64,000 nt of DNA from Helicobacter sp. 13S00482-2 (GCF_002272795.1 NZ_MLAT01000004.1:87143-151142), one strand, 5' to 3'. Numbered from the stretch's first letter, positions 35,990 to 45,284 are shown. Notes: a model not told the origin generated them from the sequence alone. Translations and numbers: made by a program.

Positions 35990-37315
35990 TTATTTTTTAT
36001 AATGGAAGGTCTGGTGCTTGGCATAAATCACATTTGATCCTTCAATGATTTTCACAAACCTTCTCCTAGTATAATCGACACTAAAATTTCCTGTTTGAAT
36101 TGAATTTATCCCTACAAGTATCTCCCCTGCTTTATGGATAACTTCATCATAAACTTTTCCTTTTCCGCAATGAATAATCATGTGAGATGATGGGACATCT
36201 CGGATATGTAGCCAAATATCATCAGCCTTAGCTTCCTTTAAAAGAGATTGATTTTCTGCCTTGTTTCTACCTATGGAAACTTTCACTCCTTCAATAAATA
36301 TGATTTCATACTTAGGAGAAGATTTTCTATTTTGTTTTTTAGGCTCTAAGATAACCAGATCCTGAAGATTTTGGATATTTTGAATATAGACATCTTCTTG
36401 TCTTAAAAAATCAATTTTATCACTCAAATTCTGAACCTGTATGTGTGTATTTTTGGCTTTTTTGGTAAGCTTTTTTGCCTCTTTAAACATTATATTAACG
36501 CCTTCTTGAGGTGTCCTGATTTCTTTAGGCAAAGCAATATCAACATAAGAACCAGAAAAATCTTTTACCCTTACTTTAGAAGCAAAATTTTTTATTTCCC
36601 TTAAATTTGCAAGTAAGATAGTCGCATTATGTGATAATGTTTGTGCTTTTTGATAGAGTTCATCCTCTTTAGGAAGCTCGTGCAACAACAATTCTAATTT
36701 TTTTATTTTTTTTAAAATTTGGGTGGTGATGATTTCTTTTTTTATTTTTAATTTTTTATTTAGATTTTGAGAATAAAAATCTCTAAGCTCAGCAAAAAGC
36801 TCTTCATCACTCAAATCTTTTATATCCTCAGTAAGCATGAAATCTCTCTGATCTAAAGGCTTTAAAAATTCTCCTACACGAACTTCTCTAGAACTCCTAT
36901 CACTATTGATATGTCTGAGTGCCTCTAAAATAATATTCTTCTCATCTAGCAAAATAACATTGGTATGTTTGCCTGTAAATTCAAATTCTATGATGAATCT
37001 AGTATTCTTGTAAGTGCCATTTTGATCGCATTCTAACTTTAAAATTCGATTATTTCCATCTATATTCGCACTAATTATTTTAGCTCTGGTGCAAAATTTG
37101 GACAAAAACACATCAAAAGGAGCACTATATTTTTTTGCCCCTATGAGGGGATTTGATGCAAGAAAAATACCACTATTTCCCTTAGTCATATCAAAATAAA
37201 ATATTTTTTCTTTAAGTTCAACTTTAAGCAGATTGTCATCAATGCGTTTTATATTATGTATCATCTCTTGGCTACTGAGAAATCTTGCTATATTCTTGAG
37301 TAACCATAATTTCAT
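35990..37315 (-). CDS. rqcH: RqcH/NFACT family ribosome quality-control protein
   Basis: 441 aa, formerly annotated fibronectin-binding protein. The NFACT-N part (1-170) has TGKHTNVILLDEKNIILEALRHI; a long coiled-coil middle (about 175-330) follows, then NFACT-R with YEIIFIEGVKVSIGRNK, DIWLHIRDVPSSHMIIH and YTRRRFVKIIEGSNVIY. RqcH binds stalled 50S subunits and adds alanine tails. It is shorter than Bacillus RqcH (about 570 aa), chiefly in the N-terminal and middle parts, as is usual in this phylum. It lies directly after recN, matching H. pylori HP1392. Confidence 0.85.
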   Translation of the reverse strand: MKLWLLKNIARFLSSQEMIHNIKRIDDNLLKVELKEKIFYFDMTKGNSGIFLASNPLIGAKKYSAPFDVFLSKFCTRAKIISANIDGNNRILKLECDQNGTYKNTRFIIEFEFTGKHTNVILLDEKNIILEALRHINSDRSSREVRVGEFLKPLDQRDFMLTEDIKDLSDEELFAELRDFYSQNLNKKLKIKKEIITTQILKKIKKLELLLHELPKEDELYQKAQTLSHNATILLANLREIKNFASKVRVKDFSGSYVDIALPKEIRTPQEGVNIMFKEAKKLTKKAKNTHIQVQNLSDKIDFLRQEDVYIQNIQNLQDLVILEPKKQNRKSSPKYEIIFIEGVKVSIGRNKAENQSLLKEAKADDIWLHIRDVPSSHMIIHCGKGKVYDEVIHKAGEILVGINSIQTGNFSVDYTRRRFVKIIEGSNVIYAKHQTFHYKK

Positions 37316-37316
37316 T

Positions 37317-38867
37317 CTATTGACTTTCTTCTAGTCGTTTTTTTGCAAACTCAAGAGCTTCTTTAGTTATATTCGCTCCACTTATCATCCTGGCCATTTC
37401 CTCAATCCTGCCCTCTTTATGAAGTAGCTGCACCTTACTTTTGCCATCTTTTTTAGAAACCAAATAATGAGAATCGGCCAAAACAGGCATATGTGGCTGA
37501 TGAGAAATCGCAAAAATTTGATAAGTTTTTGAAAGAGTTTTGAGCATTTTTGCTACTCCTTCGCTTTCTTCTCCACTTAAATTCGCATCAATTTCATCTA
37601 GGAGTAAAATTCCTTTAGATCCATTGATGAGCGAATCCATACACATCATCACTAATCTCAATCGATTGTATTCTCCTGAACTTAACACATCAATACTTGT
37701 GCCTTCCAAAGTGAGTTCAACTCTCTCCAAACCAGAAAAACACAATTCACAGGGCTTTAAACTCAAATTAGGTTTTTTTAATAGCAATTGATTGCAAAGT
37801 TGTAAAATCTCTTTTTCAAAATCACTGACATAACCACTACGATTCGCACTAATCTTTTTTGCCATTTCGATGCAAATACCTTTCAATGACTCCATCTGTT
37901 TGCATAAAACCTCTTTATCAAAACTCAAATTCTGATAATCCTGAAGATTTTGTTTTTGATTTTCTAGATGTGCTAGTGCCTGGCTAATCCCACCATATCT
38001 TCTATTGATATCTGAAAGAATAGCGATCCGATCAAGAATCTCTTCAGCATTAAGAGTATCTAATTGTTCAAGTTTTTCTTTTTCTTCATCAATGATAGAA
38101 TTAACCTCCAAAAGAGCTTCTTCAAAAATCATACTTTCTCTTCCCATCAAGTTCAACGTATGGGAGATTTTAGACACACCCTCTAGTGCGTGTAATGCTT
38201 CAGAAATACTTTCTTGAATTTTTTCTTTTTTCGAGAGAATTTTTTTGAGTTCAAGCAATCTATCATATTCGCCCTCAACCAAATTCAAACTAGAGATTTT
38301 TTGTATCTCAAATTCGGCAAACTCTTTGAGATTTTGAATATTTTTTTCTTTTTCTTGTAATATTTGTAATTGCTCTTGTGTTTTTAAGAGCTCTTTATGA
38401 TGAGCGATGAAACCATCTAAAAGTTCCTTATGTGAAATATTTTTTTTAACAATAAAATCATCTAAAATTCTCAAAATATTCTCTGTTCTTAATTCATCAA
38501 CACCTTTTGAAGAAATATGTTTGGCAAATCTAGAAACAAGTTCGCCTAATCGTTTTTTGGAGATATTGTAACGATTGAGAAAATACCTTGTCTTATCTTT
38601 TTTGAGAATACTCAGCACAAGCATACCATCTTCTTGAGTGAATCCAAATTCATCCAAATCCACTCCAAACTCATCCAAATAAATATCCAAACTCGCTTCA
38701 ATCACCTCAGCATTGGCGTCTTTAAGACCAAAAACCCCTAATAAAGATTCTATCAAAACAGATTTTCCGCTTCCACTTGCTCCACTAAAAACATTAAATC
38801 CATTTTTAAACTCTAAATCCACATCTTCAAATGCTATAGAGTTTTTAATGATGAGTCTATTTATCAT
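37317..38867 (-). CDS. recN: DNA repair ATPase RecN
   Basis: 516 aa SMC-like ATPase acting at double-strand breaks. Walker A FSGASGSGKSVLIESLLG near residue 28-45, central coiled coils, and the ABC signature region LSSGEYNRLRLVMMCMD followed by Walker B GILLLDEIDANLSG. The ATG at 38867 overlaps the nadK stop; the frame is open four codons further to 38879, but a GGGG site favours the inner start. Together with addA it points to a full recombination repair set. Confidence 0.9.
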   Translation of the reverse strand: MINRLIIKNSIAFEDVDLEFKNGFNVFSGASGSGKSVLIESLLGVFGLKDANAEVIEASLDIYLDEFGVDLDEFGFTQEDGMLVLSILKKDKTRYFLNRYNISKKRLGELVSRFAKHISSKGVDELRTENILRILDDFIVKKNISHKELLDGFIAHHKELLKTQEQLQILQEKEKNIQNLKEFAEFEIQKISSLNLVEGEYDRLLELKKILSKKEKIQESISEALHALEGVSKISHTLNLMGRESMIFEEALLEVNSIIDEEKEKLEQLDTLNAEEILDRIAILSDINRRYGGISQALAHLENQKQNLQDYQNLSFDKEVLCKQMESLKGICIEMAKKISANRSGYVSDFEKEILQLCNQLLLKKPNLSLKPCELCFSGLERVELTLEGTSIDVLSSGEYNRLRLVMMCMDSLINGSKGILLLDEIDANLSGEESEGVAKMLKTLSKTYQIFAISHQPHMPVLADSHYLVSKKDGKSKVQLLHKEGRIEEMARMISGANITKEALEFAKKRLEESQ

Positions 38868-39715
38868 TCTTCGCCCCATTTGAATTTTTGTTTTAATATC
38901 TTAAAATAACTCCTATCTTTTTTTTGGATTAGCTTGGCACCAAGTTGTGCGGAGCTGATTTTCAAGGTATCTTCTGTTTTCATCTCCATAACTTCTTGCC
39001 CATCAACTACTAGCATACAATCATCTCCTACCTGAAATTCTAAGATGAATTCATCACTTAAAACCATCGGTCTTTGAGTCAGAGAATGCGGAGAAATAGG
39101 TGTCAATAATATATTCCTACAAAATGGATAGATTACCGAACCCCCCGCACTTATATTGTAGGCTGTTGATCCAGTAGGTGTCCCTATAATCAAACCATCT
39201 GCATAATACACATTAAAAGGCTCTCCATTGACCTTAGCATAAATTTTAAGCAATCCTGAAATATTTTTTTTTGAAATCAAGATTTCATTAAGTGCGTGAA
39301 GATTTTTTTTATTTTCAAAGCCAATCAAAGATCCATCAAGCATCATATGCTCATCAATTTTATAATCCCCCTTGGCAAGAAGAGATGCAAACTCATCAGC
39401 TTCTGCAGGATTGATGGCGGTTAAAAAGCCTAAGTGTCCTATATTGATACCAAAAGCAGGAATTTTATAACCATAGCTACGACGAAGCGCCGAAAGTAGC
39501 GTACCATCTCCACCCAAAGAAACCAACACATCAACTTTTTGACACATATTTTCAAAATCCACGCCATCAAGACCTATCATTGAGGCACTAGAATTTTCTA
39601 AAATTACTTCTATGTTATTTTTATTGAATGCTTTTTGTATTTCAAAAAAAGTATCTTTTAATCTAGGAGTACAAGGTCTTAGCAGGACCCCTATTTTTGA
39701 CACAGGTTGATTCAT
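38864..39715 (-). CDS. nadK: NAD kinase
   Basis: 283 aa, making NADP from NAD. LVSLGGDGTLLSALR carries the GGDG motif, GINIGHLGFLTAI and GLIIGTPTGSTAYNISAGGSV the other conserved loops, and the C-terminal LTQRPMVLSDEF follows. First gene of nadK-recN-rqcH, the order I recall from H. pylori HP1394-HP1392. Confidence 0.95.
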   Translation of the reverse strand: MNQPVSKIGVLLRPCTPRLKDTFFEIQKAFNKNNIEVILENSSASMIGLDGVDFENMCQKVDVLVSLGGDGTLLSALRRSYGYKIPAFGINIGHLGFLTAINPAEADEFASLLAKGDYKIDEHMMLDGSLIGFENKKNLHALNEILISKKNISGLLKIYAKVNGEPFNVYYADGLIIGTPTGSTAYNISAGGSVIYPFCRNILLTPISPHSLTQRPMVLSDEFILEFQVGDDCMLVVDGQEVMEMKTEDTLKISSAQLGAKLIQKKDRSYFKILKQKFKWGEE

Positions 39716-39756
39716 ATTAGATCTTTAAATTTATTTTTTCATATCATTGTATCAAA

Positions 39757-39864
39757 CTAGAGATAAGAATAAAATTTCATAACACCATACACAATATCAA
39801 AACCCAAAAGATAGCACACAATAACTACCAAAAAAATCAAAATATAAAATAAAATGCTGTTCAT
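39757..39864 (-). CDS. Possible 35-residue single-helix membrane protein
   Basis: A short ORF beginning 2 nt after the stop of the J-domain gene: MNSILFYILIFLVVIVCYLL then GFDIVYGVMKFYSYL. Almost the whole peptide is one hydrophobic helix. Its tight spacing suggests translational coupling with the J-domain gene. No family recognised; it could also be chance in AT-rich DNA. Confidence 0.4.
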   Translation of the reverse strand: MNSILFYILIFLVVIVCYLLGFDIVYGVMKFYSYL

Positions 39865-39866
39865 AC

Positions 39867-40649
39867 CTAAGCCTGAAGAAATGCTTTTTGAGATTTTTTT
39901 ATCACTTCATAGGCCTCATTGATTTTTGTGAAACGATCATGATAGTCTTGAACAATCGTTTCATTTTCTCCATAGACATTATCTGGATGATAGATGCGAA
40001 CCAAGTTTAAATAACGCTTTTTTACACTCTTGAAATCATCATCAAATCTAGATTGCAATTGAATATAACATTCTCTAAGATTGCGTTCATCTTCAGTGAG
40101 AAAAGAAGAGCCAAACGTTTCTCCTTTAAAGCCCTTATAATCAAACTCAATCAGCACATTGTGGATTACTTTGGAGCTAATGAGATTTATGATGTGTTTC
40201 CAAAAATCCTCCCCTTTTGCCCTAAGATGAACTTCATTTTCACATTCAAAATCACAATAAAAACCAAATAAACTTTTCAAATAACGTTTAGCTAAAGCAT
40301 TTTTTTTCTCAAGAGTGAGAATGACTTGATTTAATCCAACCACTCTCAATGAAATCTTCACCCTCTGAAGAATGTCATTTTTTTTGAGTATTTTGATACG
40401 AATAGGCAAATGAGTGTGCGATAAAAGCATATCAAGATCGCTCTTTTCCTCTTGCAGACTAGCGTGATAGGCCCAATTTATCAAATAATCTTTCTTGAAT
40501 CTTTCTCCATCATCTAAAATAAGCACAGAAGAAGACAAATGGTATTGCTCAAAAAAATGCTTATTAGAATACCTTATTATTTTCTCAAATAATTCGCTCT
40601 CTTCAAAGAGCTCAATTTGAACATAAGAATTGCAATAACTCACACTCAT
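39867..40649 (-). CDS. J-domain (DnaJ-like) protein
   Basis: 260 aa with a C-terminal J domain of about 70 residues: DDFKSVKKRYLNLVRIYHPDNVYGE, with the HPD tripeptide that stimulates DnaK ATPase, then FTKINEAYEVIKKSQ. The N-terminal about 185 residues are a family-specific domain without zinc fingers or G/F region, so it is a type III co-chaperone with a specialised client. The start at 40649 follows GGGGAATC; a longer frame to 40697 looks non-coding. In Campylobacter a similar dnaJ-like protein exists. Confidence 0.82.
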   Translation of the reverse strand: MSVSYCNSYVQIELFEESELFEKIIRYSNKHFFEQYHLSSSVLILDDGERFKKDYLINWAYHASLQEEKSDLDMLLSHTHLPIRIKILKKNDILQRVKISLRVVGLNQVILTLEKKNALAKRYLKSLFGFYCDFECENEVHLRAKGEDFWKHIINLISSKVIHNVLIEFDYKGFKGETFGSSFLTEDERNLRECYIQLQSRFDDDFKSVKKRYLNLVRIYHPDNVYGENETIVQDYHDRFTKINEAYEVIKKSQKAFLQA

Positions 40650-40790
40650 TAAGATTCCCCATATAATTACACATATATTATGGTATATATGAAGCAAAAA
40701 TCAATCCATAAAAATAAAAAATTAAGTTTTTAAATGAATTTATATATTTAAAATCGCATAATAAGAACAAAAAGTTGAAGGGATTTTCAA

Positions 40791-41594
40791 ATGATACTAG
40801 ATACTTTAGCTCAAAATGGATCGCACTTAGATATTTTAATTTACGTCGCTGTGGGGCTTATTTCGGGAATGGCGGCAGGTTTTTTTGGCATTGGAGGAGG
40901 AACTATCATTGTGCCTTTTATGTTGATTTTAAAATACCCTATGCAACACGCTATCGGGATTTCTGTAATGCAAATGATTTTTTCCTCTATTTTTGGATCT
41001 TTAATCAACTACAAAAAAGGTTTTTTAAATCTAAGAGATGGTATTTATGTCGGTATAGGCGGACTTATTGGGGCTAGTTTTAGCGGAATGGTACTACAAA
41101 ATATCAGTTCTGAAACGCTCAAGATTTTATTTTTGTGTATCACATTTTATTCTTTTATTAAATACGCCTTTAAGCTCAAAAGTTCCGCAAATAAAAATCC
41201 ACCAGCTTTATCAGAACTTAATAAAAATATCATTTTGATTTTAGCAGGGACTTTGACAGGAGTCTTTGCAATTTCTTTAGGCATCGGTGGAGGGTTATTG
41301 ATGGTTCCAATTCTTGGGTATTATCTAGGTTATGAATCAAAACAAGCCGTTCCAGCGAGTTTGTTTTTTGTGATTTTTGCTTCCATATCAGGTACCATGT
41401 CCCTTCATAATCAAAATGTGATTGATACTGAAGTTCTACACGCAGGATTTTATATAGGTATAGCATCAATGGTGGGGGTATGGTTAGGTATCAAGCTTAT
41501 TGAAATCTCTAGCGGAAAAATACACCGCATAGCCTTACTTAGCATTTATATGCTTTCTATGCTCATCACAGCTTACAAGCTAGTTATGGGCTAA
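40791..41594 (+). CDS. TauE/SafE family membrane permease
   Basis: 267 aa with about eight membrane helices in two repeated halves, each starting with the family motif: GLISGMAAGFFGIGGGTIIV and LTGVFAISLGIGGGLLMVP. Members export sulfite, sulfoacetate or related anions, or take up sulfur compounds; the substrate here is unknown. H. pylori has a homologue. It is followed by a small FAD protein after 27 nt, probably one transcript. Confidence 0.88.
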   Translation: MILDTLAQNGSHLDILIYVAVGLISGMAAGFFGIGGGTIIVPFMLILKYPMQHAIGISVMQMIFSSIFGSLINYKKGFLNLRDGIYVGIGGLIGASFSGMVLQNISSETLKILFLCITFYSFIKYAFKLKSSANKNPPALSELNKNIILILAGTLTGVFAISLGIGGGLLMVPILGYYLGYESKQAVPASLFFVIFASISGTMSLHNQNVIDTEVLHAGFYIGIASMVGVWLGIKLIEISSGKIHRIALLSIYMLSMLITAYKLVMG

Positions 41595-41621
41595 CCAAAA
41601 TTTATATTACAAGGATTAGAA

Positions 41622-42218
41622 ATGAAAAAGAAAATTGTTATTATCGGTGGGAGTATCGCAGGGCTAAACACCGCACTCATATTGGCTTCAGCTATCAATA
41701 AAGATTTGGATTTTGATATTACCATCATTGATGAAGGAAATGCAGATATTTTAAAAGCTGAAGTATATAATGTACCATTTTTTCCCAAAGGCATACAGGG
41801 TGAAGAAATCATTTCTCATATCAAAAAACAAATAGCCGATCTTGCAAAAGTAACTTATATTGATGCAAAAGTAGCTGAAATATCAGGAAAAAAGGGGGCT
41901 TTATTGGTTAAAAGTACGCAAGGAGATTTTAGTGCAGAGTATGCAGTCATTGCCACAGGAGCAAGCGAATGTGGTGTTAAAGGATTGGAAGAGTTTATAG
42001 AACCCCACACCTTGATGCCAAAACCTGGAAAAATCAAACTCAAAACCACAGGTAGAAACCTTATCAAAGAAGGTATATATGTTGCAGGAATCGCATCTGG
42101 AGTAACCTCAATGGTTTCTTGTGCATTGGGAAGTTCAGCAGAAACAGCCTGTGCGATATTAAGCGATATTAAAGGAAGCGTGAGTGTGATGCATGATTTC
42201 AAAGGCTCTAGAGAATAA
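41622..42218 (+). CDS. Small FAD-dependent oxidoreductase (thioredoxin reductase-like)
   Basis: 198 aa, only the FAD-binding domain of the TrxB-like family. Dinucleotide motif VIIGGSIAGLNTALILASA at the N-terminus, YAVIATGASECG in the middle and EGIYVAGIASGVTSMV near the end, the usual GD-type FAD loop but with Ala-Gly in place of Gly-Asp. The NADPH domain and redox CxxC are absent, so it cannot work like classical thioredoxin reductase; it may need another electron donor. ATG follows AAGGA. Confidence 0.75.
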   Translation: MKKKIVIIGGSIAGLNTALILASAINKDLDFDITIIDEGNADILKAEVYNVPFFPKGIQGEEIISHIKKQIADLAKVTYIDAKVAEISGKKGALLVKSTQGDFSAEYAVIATGASECGVKGLEEFIEPHTLMPKPGKIKLKTTGRNLIKEGIYVAGIASGVTSMVSCALGSSAETACAILSDIKGSVSVMHDFKGSRE

Positions 42219-42228
42219 TAATTTTAAT

Positions 42229-42250
42229 TTCTAGGGGAAACCCCCTAGAA
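42229..42250. terminator. Bidirectional terminator-like hairpin
   Basis: TTCTAGGGG (42229-42237) pairs perfectly with CCCCTAGAA (42242-42250) around a 4-nt loop, between the convergent FAD-protein and C39-peptidase genes. Confidence 0.6.
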
Positions 42251-42284
42251 AGCTTGAATCAAAAAGTTTTGAATACAGGTAAAA

Positions 42285-42968
42285 TCACCTGAATCGATGA
42301 TGAATAAGGTCTTGATTGATGATTTTATAGATGAGATTTGAATCTTTTTTGATATTCATAAAATTTTTATTTATTTTTGTATCCCCTTTTTGAGGCAAGA
42401 TAGCTAATATTTTACCTGGATACTTTGGATCACTTCGCTGAAAAAATATCTCTTTGAATTGATCTATTTTGATTCTAATATTTCCAAAACTTGGATCAGC
42501 TAGATACACATATTCTCTATCCATACCTTTATATACAGTAAAATGATCAATGTTTCTAATACTCACAAAAACAATCACAGGTATCTTTAATTTTGACAAA
42601 GTAGGAAAATCCACCGCAAGTCCAAGCACCTTAAATCCCTTTTGTGTGGCATATGTTGAAAGATCTGAAAACGATATAATGTTATCCCCTTGTTTGAGTA
42701 CTTCATTTTCATTCACTCCATAGCCTTTAGATTTTAATATCTCATCGATAATCCCACACTCACTGATAGATTCATCTTCATAATAATATTTCAAAATACT
42801 AGCCAAAGAAGCACTCCCACAGCTATAGTCATACTTTTGTCTCACCAAATCAGCATTCCTGAACTCTATCCAGGACTTTACAGGTCGCTCTATGAGAACA
42901 CTACTTTGATTGATATATACTTTTGCATCTAATAAACCTAATAGAACAAAAAATATAAATTTTTTCAT
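42285..42968 (-). CDS. Periplasmic C39-type papain-like peptidase
   Basis: 227 aa with a signal peptide (MKKFIFFVLLGLLDA) and a peptidase C39 fold. The catalytic triad is visible: Cys50 in YDYSCGSASLASILK, His142 in NIDHFTVYKG and Asp158 in YLADPSFGNIR. Unlike bacteriocin ABC exporters it stands alone, like FapD of the Pseudomonas functional-amyloid (Fap) locus. Its ATG overlaps the stop of the upstream barrel gene without a ribosome site, so its translation should depend on that gene. A likely role is cutting or maturing an exported partner of the barrels. Confidence 0.8.
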   Translation of the reverse strand: MKKFIFFVLLGLLDAKVYINQSSVLIERPVKSWIEFRNADLVRQKYDYSCGSASLASILKYYYEDESISECGIIDEILKSKGYGVNENEVLKQGDNIISFSDLSTYATQKGFKVLGLAVDFPTLSKLKIPVIVFVSIRNIDHFTVYKGMDREYVYLADPSFGNIRIKIDQFKEIFFQRSDPKYPGKILAILPQKGDTKINKNFMNIKKDSNLIYKIINQDLIHHRFR

Positions 42969-43857
42969 TTTATTTTATATGAAAACAATACACTCACGCT
43001 ATTGCTAGTGTATAAATTTGTACTCAAATTATTGATATTCACACTCACAATCAAGCTAGGATTTACCTCATAACTCGCTCCAAAAAGATAGGCAATAGAA
43101 GATCCTTGATGGGCTATGATAGATCCATCAAGTCTATCTTTAAATTTATACTGATAATTAATCCCAAAATTTACCGAAGTATAAGGATTCAAGGCTAGAT
43201 AAACCATAGGGCTTAGATTCAATGTATTACCTATCTGCAGCATATGATCATCGAGATATCTTTGAAGATTCAAGCTAAAGCCGCCCTGAAGAACAAAAAC
43301 AATCGGATCAACAGTGTAATAACTCGTGGCAAAAAACGAATAGTTTTTAAAATAATCAAACTTATTTTTTGAATCTTTTAGCGATGCAGGTATAGATTTT
43401 GAGATAATAATAGGAGTCGCTCCAACCAGTAATGATGGGTATTTACCTTCGGATTTGACCTGATAGACAAACCCCATATTGAAGTTATTAAAATCATATG
43501 TATCTTCTACAGAAAAGGCACTATCACTTAGATTGCTATATTGATAGAAAAAACTAGGAGAAGCAAAGATCTCAATATCTTTGGTGATGCCATATCTGAG
43601 ATTGAGACCAAAGTTTAAAAAATCCTGATTAGACTGCTGAACCCCAAGTATTGAAGGTATGCTGTATATACTTGAAGTATCTGTTGGTGAAGATGTGGTG
43701 ATAACAGGAGCGAACACATTGGTTTGTTTTTGAATATTGGCATAAAATATCAAAACATCTAATCTGAGGCTATGTTTTTGAGTGAGCATTTTATTTATCA
43801 TCACCGCATCGCCATAGATATTAGAAGCTACCAATAAAAATAATAATATTTTTTCAT
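42965..43857 (-). CDS. Beta-barrel outer-membrane protein, start frameshifted at a short A tract
   Basis: The barrel (about 289 aa open from 43834) has alternating strands such as NFGLNLRYGITKDIEIFAS, YNFGINYQYKFK-like segments and ends SVSVLFSYKIK. Its true start appears to be the ATG at 43855-43857. As written, six A follow the ATG and the frame stops after eight codons (MKKYYYFYW). With seven A it would read MKKILLFLLVASNIYGDA, a perfect signal peptide running into the barrel. So the gene is off by one base: a phase-off state, a fixed frameshift or a sequencing error. The only in-frame start now is TTG at 43834, which would lose most of the signal. The next gene, a C39 peptidase, is coupled to it. 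Confidence 0.75.
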
Positions 43858-43944
43858 TAATACCATAAATTCATAATTTTAGCAATATAATACCATAGAT
43901 TCTTCATAGATTATAGCTATATAAATATCCTAAATGATATTTAT
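43858..43944. repeat. Direct repeat and inverted repeat upstream of the barrel/C39 genes
   Basis: TAATACCATAAATTC (43858-43872) and TAATACCATAGATTC (43888-43902) match at 14 of 15 bases with a 30-bp period. Next to them is a perfect 9-bp inverted repeat ATAAATATC/GATATTTAT (43921-43929 and 43936-43944). Such spacing suggests regulator binding sites. Confidence 0.5.
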
Positions 43945-44221
43945 ATCATATATTAATAACTCAAAATAGCGTGAATTACGTTATTATCAAAGCTTACTTC
44001 AGGATAAAAAATATACTCACTTATGTTCATAAAAAATAATTTCTAAATTATATTCATCTTATATATCATATCTCTATTATTTTATCTATTTTATATCTAT
44101 AAATACTGATTTATATCCATATCATTAAATATTATAAATATATTTTCCACACCATACCTCCCTATTTATGGTATCTTTATTAAATAAAAATGCACTTTAT
44201 ATTATTTTTATTTATTTTTTA
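43945..44221. other. AT-rich intergenic DNA between divergent barrel genes
   Basis: Very AT-rich, full of TATATC/ATATCAT-like words, with no credible ORF. It probably holds the two divergent promoters and is otherwise unassigned. Confidence 0.6.
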
Positions 44222-44250
44222 TTGACATGGGTGTTAAAATTTGTTACCAT
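44222..44250 (+). promoter_or_regulatory. Promoter of the 44.3-kb barrel gene
   Basis: A perfect TTGACA (44222-44227) is followed after 17 nt by TACCAT (44245-44250), a fair -10. A consensus -35 is rare in Helicobacter. Confidence 0.45.
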
Positions 44251-44311
44251 TATCAAATCAAGAATCAATATCATTGTTCTTGGCCATATTTTATTTCAAA
44301 GGAAAGGAATT

Positions 44312-45277
44312 ATGAAAAAAGTAGCTTTATTTTCACTCCTAGCCTTCACCCTCACTGTGGTCTCTGCGAGACCTCCTATAGAGGGTGATGTGTTGGATGG
44401 GAATGATTTTGTCTTTGGCATAGATGTCTCAGCAGATACTATAGCTAGAAAAGGTGGGTATTCAACGCCCTACTTGCAAGGAAAAATAGATGGTCAATAT
44501 ATCACCTATTCTACATTTTCAAAAAATAAAAATAACAATTCAAGTCAATTTGATGCGACTTTGAATCTAAACGCAAGATATGGTCTGTTTGATTATTTTG
44601 AAATATTCGCAAATGCAAATGGGTATTATCAATATTCAGATATAGATACAGGTAGCCCAATATATAAAGATTTCAATCCTAAAGCTAATATCGTGAATTT
44701 TGGTGGTGCGAATATCGGCTTGATGGCGACACTATATAAAGGCGAGAGTTTCCATGTGGTCATAGGGGATAATTCTGACATCATCACTAACACAATGTTT
44801 GCAGATTTTAAATCTCAAATGAAATATTTTGGAGGTCATACATTTTTCATTAATTTTGTCGAACAATACAAGGCAGATGGAGAGAAATTTGCTTCATTTA
44901 CCAGTCAATTCTACTATAGACTAAATCTGAATCAAAAATACAAATTTTCCTCAGATGATGGAGAAATGAATCATAAATTCAAAGCTGGAGATGAAGCAGG
45001 GGTTAGGTTTTTATGGCAAGTGGCAAAAGAGAATTCCCTGATGTTTATCGGTGCAAATGTAGCTTTTAGAGCCTCTGATAGACGTGATGGTGAAAAGCTC
45101 CCTATGGTGCTTTTTAGTGGTCAGGATTATAACGGTATGGGAGTTGGATTCTCAGTAGGTACAAAAAGAGATATCAATGCTCATTTGGGTTATAAAATAG
45201 CTTTTAATTATATGAACTATTCACTTGATTACAATAGTAATACCGCAGGATTAACATTCGGGCTTTATTTTAAATAA
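44312..45277 (+). CDS. Beta-barrel outer-membrane protein related to the 43-kb barrel
   Basis: 321 aa with signal peptide MKKVALFSLLAFTLTVVSA and a strand-rich mature part ending GLTFGLYFK. The segment LNARYGLFDYFEIFANANGYYQYSD lines up with LNLRYGITKDIEIFASPSFFYQYSN of the barrel encoded divergently at 43 kb, so the two are distant paralogues. The ATG has a strong GGAAAGGAA site; the open frame to 44168 is ignored. Function unknown; the proximity to the C39 peptidase suggests a shared surface process. Confidence 0.78.
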   Translation: MKKVALFSLLAFTLTVVSARPPIEGDVLDGNDFVFGIDVSADTIARKGGYSTPYLQGKIDGQYITYSTFSKNKNNNSSQFDATLNLNARYGLFDYFEIFANANGYYQYSDIDTGSPIYKDFNPKANIVNFGGANIGLMATLYKGESFHVVIGDNSDIITNTMFADFKSQMKYFGGHTFFINFVEQYKADGEKFASFTSQFYYRLNLNQKYKFSSDDGEMNHKFKAGDEAGVRFLWQVAKENSLMFIGANVAFRASDRRDGEKLPMVLFSGQDYNGMGVGFSVGTKRDINAHLGYKIAFNYMNYSLDYNSNTAGLTFGLYFK

Positions 45278-45284
45278 TTCATTA

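Noticed and set aside
40775..41077. A 100-codon frame overlapping the TauE permease in another phase
   Set aside because: The overlapping frame encodes the clear TauE repeat motifs; this one is an unlikely mix of Arg, Trp and Tyr.
44245..44280. Fur or NikR box in the barrel-gene promoter (ATTATCAAATC, AATATCATTG)
   Set aside because: Only scattered similarity to consensus half-sites in AT-rich DNA.
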